From Pseudomonadota bacterium (GTDB lineage: Bacteria > Pseudomonadota > Gammaproteobacteria > JAKAQQ01), in contig JAKARN010000099.1 of assembly GCA_021828425.1 (NCBI GenBank), positions 1 to 5,972 of the forward strand: DNA of 5,972 nucleotides, written 5' to 3'. How positions within the stretch are numbered: position 1 is the stretch's first letter; every line of letters begins with the position of its first letter. The translations under genes were made by a program, and so were the position numbers. Under the pieces are notes generated by a model. The model saw only the letters and a program-made list of their open reading frames with translations, was not told where the DNA came from and did no database searches. Below, in pieces: positions 1 to 5,247 of the stretch.

Positions 1-1
1 T

Positions 2-1564
2 GGCCTTGCGCCCGGCGAGTTGCCGCTGGCAGTTCTGCCCCATGCCACGAGCAAGATCCACGCGGCCGCTGATCTGGGTGCGATCCAAAGCCTGGGTTTC
101 CGTGGAGAGGCCTTGGCCAGCATCGGGGCAGTGGCGGATTTGCGGATCGCTTCACGAACTCCTGATGAGGAGATGGGTGCGGAGATCCGGGTTGGACGGG
201 AGACTCCTCTGGTAAAACCGGTGGTGCATCCGCCCGGGACGACGGTCGAGGTGCATGACCTTTTCTCCCGGCTGCCGGCCCGGCGTCGTTTTTTACGGAG
301 TCCACGCACGGAATATCAGCACTGCCTCGAGGTTTTCCGGCTGTTGGCCGTAGGACATGTGGCTGTGGCATTCCAGCTCATCCACGAATCAAAACGAATC
401 CTGGATCTTCCGGAAGCCCCGGGCCTTGAGGATCAGGCGGGTCGCCTGGACGCACTGTTCGGTCCGGATGCCACCCGACCCATGAGATATCTCTCGGGAG
501 AACATCTGGGGTTGAGGTTGTCTGGGTGGTTTGTGGAACCCCGTCTGGCTACCGAGCAGGCTACCCCGGAGATCTGGGTGGTGAACGGTCGTGCGGTTCA
601 GGACCGGCTTCTGCGACATGCGGTACGGAGCGGGTATGAGGATGTACTGTACGGGAGCAATCGGCCCCGGTATGTGGGCTTCCTGGAGCTGGATGCCCAT
701 GCTGTCGACGTGAACGTCCACCCCCGAAAGCTCGAGGTGAGATTCCGTGATGCTCAGGCGGTTCACCAGTCGGTGTCCCGTCTGGTCCGCTCGGCCTGGC
801 GGGGGGGGGCCGCCCAGGAGACAGGGGATGGGCGGGGAGCCGCATCGGTTCAGGAAAGAGTGCCGAATGCCCTCGTGCCCGACGGTCCCCGGATGACTCG
901 CGGTGGGCCCGAGGGGCCTCCCGACTCCCCGCTTGCCATGGAATTTCTGCAATCGGCTGCGACGCATTCACCGCTGGCGGCCTGCCCCCCCCTGGGTTGG
1001 GCGCTGGTTCAACTGGCGGGGATTTATATCGTGTCCCAGACGTCCGATGGCCTGATTGTGGTGGATTTTCACGCGGCCCATGAACGAATTCTCTATGAAC
1101 AACTCAAGCAAGCCCTGACCTCACCGCCTCTGGCTTTGCAGCGTCTGCTGACCCCCGTACCCTTGGATTTGGGTTTGACTGAAGTGGAACATCTGGCGGC
1201 GTGTAGAGAACTGATGGAACCGCTCGGCTACGATTTTGACGTCGTGGGGCCCCGCACGATTCTTTTGCGGGGGCATCCCGCCCTGCTGGAAACGGCAGTC
1301 GCCGTTGCCCTGCTCGAACGTTTGGCCGAGGAACCGGAAATCGGAATTCGTGAGCCGCTGGAACAATGCGTGCTGTCTCTGGTCGCGGAGCTGGGATGCC
1401 ATGGTGCGGTGCACGCCGGGCGCCGCCTGACCGTGGACGAGATGAATGCCCTCCTTCGAACTCTGGAAAACACACCATCCGGTGACGTATGCAATCATGG
1501 ACGACCCACCTGGAGCCGGATCGATCTTCACGAGTTGGATCGTCGTTTCAAGCGGGGACAATAA
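2..1564 (+). CDS. mutL: DNA mismatch repair protein MutL, endonuclease type (5' end missing)
   Basis: MutL couples mismatch recognition by MutS to strand incision and excision through an N-terminal GHKL ATPase and a C-terminal dimerisation domain. The reading frame is already open at base 2. About 520 residues are visible, and I estimate 60-65 are missing, including the ATPase Glu/Asn motif and the start of DNGxG. Visible N-domain motifs are ATSKI (44-58), GFRGEAL (95-115), GTTVEVHDLF with LPARRRFL (from 236) and NVHPRKLEVRF (near 711-743). A Pro/Gly-rich linker of about 70 residues (near 791-1000) follows. The C-domain has DFHAAHERILYE (1064-1099), which fits the metal-binding endonuclease motif DQHA(x)2E(x)4E except for Phe in place of Gln. 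It also has GCHGAVHAG and CNHGRPT (1490-1510), both typical of nuclease-proficient MutL and absent from E. coli MutL. That type usually goes with absence of MutH. Stop TAA at 1562-1564; miaA follows after 4 nt. The linker contains G9 and C8 tracts. Confidence 0.97.
   Translation, partial: GLAPGELPLAVLPHATSKIHAAADLGAIQSLGFRGEALASIGAVADLRIASRTPDEEMGAEIRVGRETPLVKPVVHPPGTTVEVHDLFSRLPARRRFLRSPRTEYQHCLEVFRLLAVGHVAVAFQLIHESKRILDLPEAPGLEDQAGRLDALFGPDATRPMRYLSGEHLGLRLSGWFVEPRLATEQATPEIWVVNGRAVQDRLLRHAVRSGYEDVLYGSNRPRYVGFLELDAHAVDVNVHPRKLEVRFRDAQAVHQSVSRLVRSAWRGGAAQETGDGRGAASVQERVPNALVPDGPRMTRGGPEGPPDSPLAMEFLQSAATHSPLAACPPLGWALVQLAGIYIVSQTSDGLIVVDFHAAHERILYEQLKQALTSPPLALQRLLTPVPLDLGLTEVEHLAACRELMEPLGYDFDVVGPRTILLRGHPALLETAVAVALLERLAEEPEIGIREPLEQCVLSLVAELGCHGAVHAGRRLTVDEMNALLRTLENTPSGDVCNHGRPTWSRIDLHELDRRFKRGQ
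801..809 (+). repeat. G9 homopolymer tract inside mutL
   Basis: Nine consecutive G residues lie in frame in codons for Arg-Gly-Gly-Ala, at the junction between the MutL ATPase domain and its linker. It is the longest mononucleotide run I found in the window. Loss of one G gives a TGA stop at 894-896, leaving only the ATPase domain. Gain of one G keeps a frame open until a TGA at 1081-1083. A sequencing artefact is unlikely, because nine G is the length that keeps the conserved C-domain in frame. Confidence 0.9.
985..992 (+). repeat. C8 homopolymer tract inside mutL
   Basis: Eight consecutive C residues span Cys-Pro-Pro-Leu codons at the far end of the MutL linker, just before the conserved start of the C-terminal domain. 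With the G9 tract at 801-809 it brackets the linker. Indels here would shift the whole dimerisation/nuclease domain out of frame. Confidence 0.9.
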
Positions 1565-1568
1565 AACG

Positions 1569-2492
1569 ATGCAGAAGCCGGTTTTCCTGCTCATGGGACC
1601 TACGGCGAGTGGAAAGACACGGCATGTGATCGAGTTAGCCCCCGATTTCCCGATCGAGGTGGTGAGCGTGGATTCGGCCATGGTCTACCGGGGCCTCGAT
1701 ATTGGCACGGCAAAACCCGGGCTGGATATCCGGAGACAGGTGCCGCATCACCTGATCGATATACTGGATCCGGTGGACAGTTACTCCGCCGGCCGGTTTG
1801 TGACGGATGCACAGCAAGTGATCACGGAGGTCCATTCCCGGAACCGGGTGCCTGTCCTGGTGGGAGGCACCTTTCTTTATTTTCATTCCTGGTGGCACGG
1901 GCTTTCGTCCTTGCCACCCTCGAACCCTGCGATCCGTTCGTCTATCGAGGAAACGGCAAGACGGGTCGGTTGGGAAGTCTTGCACAGTGAACTTTCCCGA
2001 CGGGATCCTGCAGCGGGTCGCCGGATCCACCCCCATGATCGTCAGCGGATCGCAAGGGCCCATGAAGTCATGGCACTGACCGGGAAAAAACTCAGTGACT
2101 TGCTGCATCGTCCCGCCCGTCCGCTCCCCGATTGTTGTGCGATGGCGGTTGCGGTTACCGATCGACAGGCCCTGCAACAGCGTGTCCGAACCCGGATTGA
2201 CGAGATGTTCAAGGCCGGATGGCTCGAAGAAGTCTCGGCTTTGCGCGCGCGGGGAGATCTCCATCCGCGTTTGCCCGCTTTGCGGTCCGTGGGTTATGCC
2301 GACCTCTGGCATTGTCTGGAGAACCCAGGGCGATTGGAACAAACTCGTGAAGCTATTGTCCAAGCAACCATGGGATTGGCCAAACGCCAGATGACCTGGT
2401 TGAGAAGATTTTCTGTCGAGCACTGCTGGGAGGCTGAAAATCCCTCTTGGCCAAGGCAGATGCGGGCGGTTTTCGAGCGGTGGGTCGGGTAA
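1569..2492 (+). CDS. miaA: tRNA dimethylallyltransferase MiaA
   Basis: MiaA transfers the dimethylallyl group of DMAPP to N6 of A37 in tRNAs reading UNN codons, the first step towards ms2i6A; it is cytosolic. The 307-residue product (E. coli 316) has the P-loop GPTASGKT (residues 10-17), the catalytic-Asp block DSAMVYRGLDIGTAKP (35-50), PHHLIDILDP (59-68), VGGTFLYF (98-105), DPAAGRRIHPHDRQR (146-160) and, near the C-terminus, LPALRSVGY (235-243) and LAKRQMTWLR (270-279). The ATG at 1569 is chosen because the P-loop then sits at residue 10, as in the family, and GGGGA at 1554-1558 lies 10 nt upstream. Upstream in-frame codons run inside mutL and carry no family similarity. In the usually conserved TRQLAKRQ helix the Arg-Gln pair is Met-Gly (residues 268-269). 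The gene probably depends mainly on read-through from mutL. Confidence 0.97.
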   Translation: MQKPVFLLMGPTASGKTRHVIELAPDFPIEVVSVDSAMVYRGLDIGTAKPGLDIRRQVPHHLIDILDPVDSYSAGRFVTDAQQVITEVHSRNRVPVLVGGTFLYFHSWWHGLSSLPPSNPAIRSSIEETARRVGWEVLHSELSRRDPAAGRRIHPHDRQRIARAHEVMALTGKKLSDLLHRPARPLPDCCAMAVAVTDRQALQQRVRTRIDEMFKAGWLEEVSALRARGDLHPRLPALRSVGYADLWHCLENPGRLEQTREAIVQATMGLAKRQMTWLRRFSVEHCWEAENPSWPRQMRAVFERWVG

Positions 2493-2496
2493 AATG

Positions 2497-2505
2497 TGCT
2501 AGAAT
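2497..2505 (+). promoter_or_regulatory. extended -10 promoter for hfq
   Basis: TG at 2497-2498 followed by C and TAGAAT (2500-2505) makes an extended -10 element, with five of six bases matching the sigma-70 consensus TATAAT. It lies just past the miaA stop codon. There is no good -35 at 16-18 bp: the spacing-17 hexamer is GCGGTG, and TTTCGA at 2471-2476 is too far away and weak. A start near 2511-2513 would give a leader of about 74 nt. E. coli also drives hfq from promoters in and after miaA, so position supports the call. No transcript data are available. Confidence 0.55.
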
Positions 2506-2527
2506 GCGACGGACAAGAGGGAGGACT

Positions 2528-2574
2528 TCAAAACCCAGATTCCAGACTTTTGAGTTGCCTTCGTCCGACTGGAG
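2528..2574 (+). promoter_or_regulatory. possible pseudoknot or alternative hairpins over the hfq ribosome binding site
   Basis: In the hfq leader, TCAAAA (2528-2533) is complementary to TTTTGA (2548-2553). TTCCAG (2540-2545) pairs with CTGGAG (2569-2574) with one G-U pair, and the latter includes part of the hfq Shine-Dalgarno. The 5' arm of the second stem lies in the loop of the first, so together they have the topology of an H-type pseudoknot (loops 6, 2 and 15 nt). The first stem is AU-rich and weak. Such short pairings can arise by chance, so this is only a candidate for translational control of hfq. Confidence 0.22.
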
Positions 2575-2577
2575 AAG
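2571..2577 (+). promoter_or_regulatory. hfq ribosome binding site
   Basis: GGAGAAG ends 8 nt before the ATG at 2586 and fixes the hfq start. A second, purine-rich Shine-Dalgarno-like stretch, GAGGGAGGA (2517-2525), lies earlier in the leader but has no start codon at a usable distance. Confidence 0.8.
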
Positions 2578-2585
2578 ATCACGCT

Positions 2586-2864
2586 ATGACGAAAAGCCAA
2601 TCCCTTCAAGAACCTTTTTTGAATGCCTTGCGGAAAAGCAAGGTACCGGTTTCGATCTATCTGGTCAACGGAATCAAGCTTCAGGGCCAGATTGATTCCT
2701 TTGATCCCTTTGTCATTTTTTTACGCAACTCCGTGAGCCAGATGGTTTATAAGCATGCGGTTTCAACCGTTGTGCCCTCGCGTCGGATCTCATTGGATGA
2801 AGGTGATGAGTACGTGCAGGATCTGGCGTCGGAGGAGGACGGCTCTGGCATCGATCGCTCCTGA
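2586..2864 (+). CDS. hfq: RNA chaperone Hfq
   Basis: Hfq is a homohexameric Sm-like ring that pairs small RNAs with target mRNAs and affects RNA stability. The 92-residue protein starts [17 protein letters not shown]. It then has the Sm1 strand region [15 protein letters not shown] (residues 22-36) and the Sm2 signature [12 protein letters not shown] (55-66). Proximal-face U-binding residues Gln8, Phe42, Lys56 and His57 and distal-face Tyr25 and Lys31 are present. The arginine-rich rim patch of E. coli (RRER) is RKSK here (residues 16-19), and Gln41 is Pro. The tail after residue 66 is short and strongly acidic (nine Asp/Glu in the last 25 residues). The start is set by the family N-terminus and the site at 2571-2577. 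It lies 93 nt past miaA with its own probable promoter, and hflX begins 13 nt after its stop. Confidence 0.99.
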   Translation: MTKSQSLQEPFLNALRKSKVPVSIYLVNGIKLQGQIDSFDPFVIFLRNSVSQMVYKHAVSTVVPSRRISLDEGDEYVQDLASEEDGSGIDRS

Positions 2865-2877
2865 CGCAGGGTTGGCA

Positions 2878-4191
2878 GTGCCTCTGAAGGAGGCAATCCT
2901 CGTTCATATGGATGTGGGACGGCAGCCGGCCTTTTCGGAAGAACGTTTCCAGGAATTTTTTGAACTGGCCCGGAGTTCTGGTTATGGGCCCAAGGGGTAC
3001 ATCCTCGGGCGCCTGAAGGAAGCCAGTCCGTCCCACTATCTCGGGTCCGGGAAAGTCGCCGAGCTGATGCAAGCGGTGCGTGATCAGCGTTGTGGCCATG
3101 TGATCGTGAACCATGTCTTGAGCTCGGTGCAGGCCCGTAACCTGGGCGAGGCGACGGGTGCCCGGATCTTGGATCGAACCGGCCTCATTCTTGAGATCTT
3201 TTCAGAGCGGGCCCGAAGCTATGAGGGCAAACTGCAGGTTGAACTGGCTCGGTTGCGCTATGCAGCGAGTCGTCTGATTCGTGGGTGGAGTCACTTGGAA
3301 CGCCAGAAAGGAGGAATTGGATTGAGAGGACCGGGTGAAACCCAGCTCGAAACAGACCGACGTCTGATTGCAAAGCGGGTCTCTGTGCTGGAAAACCGGC
3401 TTCGGAATTTCGAGAAACACCGTGCAGTGGAACGTCGCTCCCGTCTGAATGTGCCGGTCGTGGCCTTGGTTGGGTATACCAATGTCGGCAAATCCTCGCT
3501 GTTCCAGGCCTGGACAGGGGCGCGGGTGTCCGTGGCGGACCAGCTGTTTGCCACTTTGGATCCGACGTGGCGACAGGTTCGCCTGCCGTTTGGAGCCACG
3601 GCGGTTCTGGTGGATACGGTGGGCTTCATCCGGGATCTGCCCCACGAGCTCGTGGCGGCCTTTCAAACCACCCTGGCGGAAACTCGCTCCGCCGACCTGA
3701 TTCTTCACGTGATCGATGCCGGCGCCGAGAACAACCGCCGTCAAACCGAGGTTGTTGAAGAAGTGCTGGCCACCATTGGCGCACAGTCGGTACCCCGCAT
3801 TGAGGTCATGAACAAGATCGACCGGGTCGGTGGCTGTGCAAAAATTGAACGGAACCCGGAAGGTCTGCCGTCACGGGTGTGGATTTCGGCGCGTGAGCGT
3901 AAGGGATTGGACCTTTTGGCCGAGTCCGTCTTGAGTTTTGTGGAACTTCCAGCGCAGTGGGGCTATTTGGAACTGGAGGCGAAGGAGGGCGCCCTGCGCT
4001 CGGCACTGTACCGACTGGGTGCCGTCCGGTCTGAGCAACAGAACCGGTCCGGAACGCTCGAGATGCTTTTGTGCCTGACCGGAGTCAGCTGGAGGCGCCT
4101 GGCCCACCGTTTTCAGATTCCGTGCAATCGATTTGTCGAAATTTCGGAACCGAATCCGGAAACTCTCGCCGAGACGGTAGTGGAGCTTTAG
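2878..4191 (+). CDS. hflX: ribosome-splitting GTPase HflX
   Basis: HflX is a translation-associated GTPase that binds the 50S subunit and splits stalled or stress-damaged ribosomes. With the GTG start the product is 437 residues (E. coli 426). The N-terminal domain has AILVH (residues 6-10) and GGIGLRGPGETQLETDRR (145-162), the family signature. The G domain has G1 GYTNVGKSS (199-207), switch region LFATLDPT (223-230), G3 DTVGF (246-250), G4 NKID (312-315) and G5 SARE (337-340). A C-terminal domain follows. The start is uncertain: GTG at 2878 (AGG at 2868-2870, 7 nt upstream) keeps the conserved AILVH strand, and TTG at 2872 is close by. ATG at 2908 has a perfect AAGGAGG but 14 nt away, and would delete that strand. 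The frame upstream of 2865 overlaps hfq and looks non-coding. Probably co-transcribed with hfq and hflK. Confidence 0.95.
   Translation: MPLKEAILVHMDVGRQPAFSEERFQEFFELARSSGYGPKGYILGRLKEASPSHYLGSGKVAELMQAVRDQRCGHVIVNHVLSSVQARNLGEATGARILDRTGLILEIFSERARSYEGKLQVELARLRYAASRLIRGWSHLERQKGGIGLRGPGETQLETDRRLIAKRVSVLENRLRNFEKHRAVERRSRLNVPVVALVGYTNVGKSSLFQAWTGARVSVADQLFATLDPTWRQVRLPFGATAVLVDTVGFIRDLPHELVAAFQTTLAETRSADLILHVIDAGAENNRRQTEVVEEVLATIGAQSVPRIEVMNKIDRVGGCAKIERNPEGLPSRVWISARERKGLDLLAESVLSFVELPAQWGYLELEAKEGALRSALYRLGAVRSEQQNRSGTLEMLLCLTGVSWRRLAHRFQIPCNRFVEISEPNPETLAETVVEL
2887..2893 (+). promoter_or_regulatory. strong Shine-Dalgarno-like site inside the 5' end of hflX
   Basis: AAGGAGG is fully complementary to the 16S rRNA tail. 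It lies 14 nt before the in-frame ATG at 2908, which is longer than optimal. It either supports an alternative short HflX starting at 2908 or is simply the Lys-Glu-Ala codons of the conserved N-terminal strand. Confidence 0.4.
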
Positions 4192-5247
4192 ATGTCGCTG
4201 GATGAACCACCTCCAGAACATGATCCCTGGAAAGATGATGGACGTTCAGAACTCGACGAGTGGATCCGACGCGCCAAGGATGCACTTTGGCGGGGGTTCA
4301 AACGGAGATCACCGCGGACTGTTTCTTCCTACCGGCGCCCACAGTGGAGACGTTCGCTCCCGTGGGCGATCGCATTGCTTTTGGGAGCCTGGCTCGCGTC
4401 TGGTCTGTCTTCCGTGATGCCCGGCCAAATAGCGCTTCTGTACGCGTTCGGATATCCCGTTCGAGAAGTGCACCAGGGAAATTTCTGGAATTGGCCGGCC
4501 CCATTCGGCCGTGTAATTTATAAGGATCCGGTCAAGCAGCATTCCCGCTATGTGGTGTTCCATACGTTCACACAACGGGGGTCCCCGGTTCTGGTCACGA
4601 TCCATTATCGTTACCAGAAAAATCATCCACGAGCCGCAATCCTCTTTGCGACCCACCCCGGACTCTGGCTCAGGGGCCTACTCATGTCGGCCTTGACCCG
4701 ATGGTCGGTCGCCAACGACCGGCTGGTGCGGTCACCCCGTGAGCCGCAGCGTCAACCCGTGAGGCCGTCGGCAGCGCGTTTACGCAGGCGATTGAACCAG
4801 ATTTTGTTGAGAGAACGGACAGGTCTGGTGCTGATGCACTTGGGAATTGCAATCGCGCCTGGCCGTGTTGCGAGAGCGGCCTGGAAAAAATGGAAGCAGC
4901 GTACTGCGGACGAGCAAGCAGATGCGCGAACTCTCAAGCACGAACTGGATTCCATGCTGGCTCGTCAAAAACTCGAGGCGTTGCAGAAAGAAGGCCGGGT
5001 CGAGGTCCGGATCCAGCGTTGGATCGGGCGGGCCAAGATCTTGGTTGCACGGTTTCATGCGTTGCTTCCGGTTTACCGGGAACATCCCACCCTGGTTCGG
5101 CAGACCTTGATCCAGGCGCTTTATGGGAAGCCGCATCTGACGGCTCCCCCGGGCACGCGTCAGCCCGGATCCGACTCCATCGATCAGCCCAACCGGGACT
5201 TGGGCGGGGCCAAACCCCATGTGTATCCGGCGCAGGGCCGAGCATGA
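4192..5247 (+). CDS. hflK: FtsH-associated SPFH membrane protein HflK (divergent)
   Basis: HflK and HflC form a large inner-membrane cage of SPFH/band-7 proteins that surrounds FtsH and modulates its proteolysis. The 351-residue product is shorter than E. coli HflK (419) and lacks its Gly-rich N-terminus, but keeps a DPW motif (11-13). One membrane segment lies at about residues 55-75, followed by GQIALLYAFGYPVREVHQG and the SPFH domain to about 225. The distal part has an Ala/Glu/Arg/Lys helical stretch (about 225-288), then ARFHALLPVYREHPTLVRQT (286-305), matching the ARFAKLLPEYKAAPEITRER region of HflK. Residues 178-287 are very basic (about 27 Lys/Arg against 10 Asp/Glu). GGAG at 4182-4185 sits 6 nt before the ATG, which follows the hflX stop directly. 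Assignment rests on context and these segments; similarity is low elsewhere. Confidence 0.87.
   Translation: MSLDEPPPEHDPWKDDGRSELDEWIRRAKDALWRGFKRRSPRTVSSYRRPQWRRSLPWAIALLLGAWLASGLSSVMPGQIALLYAFGYPVREVHQGNFWNWPAPFGRVIYKDPVKQHSRYVVFHTFTQRGSPVLVTIHYRYQKNHPRAAILFATHPGLWLRGLLMSALTRWSVANDRLVRSPREPQRQPVRPSAARLRRRLNQILLRERTGLVLMHLGIAIAPGRVARAAWKKWKQRTADEQADARTLKHELDSMLARQKLEALQKEGRVEVRIQRWIGRAKILVARFHALLPVYREHPTLVRQTLIQALYGKPHLTAPPGTRQPGSDSIDQPNRDLGGAKPHVYPAQGRA

Noticed and set aside
389..967. A 192-codon antisense frame, and other long minus-strand frames across mutL, miaA, hflX and hflK
   Set aside because: They mirror high-GC codon use of well-identified plus-strand genes, have no recognisable domains and lack convincing ribosome binding sites.
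1446..1568. N-terminal extension of MiaA overlapping mutL
   Set aside because: The extension matches no MiaA, lies wholly in another frame of the conserved MutL C-terminus, and the ATG at 1569 has its own site.
2496..2585. Upstream extension of Hfq to an earlier start codon
   Set aside because: Family N-terminus and GGAGAAG spacing both point to the ATG at 2586; the extension lacks Hfq similarity and covers the -10 promoter.
2755..2877. N-terminal extension of HflX overlapping hfq
   Set aside because: These codons lie in the Hfq Sm2 and tail region in another frame, encode an Arg/Trp-rich non-family sequence, and exceed the usual HflX length.
2865..2877. Terminator between hfq and hflX
   Set aside because: Only 13 nt, no inverted repeat and no T tract; read-through is expected.
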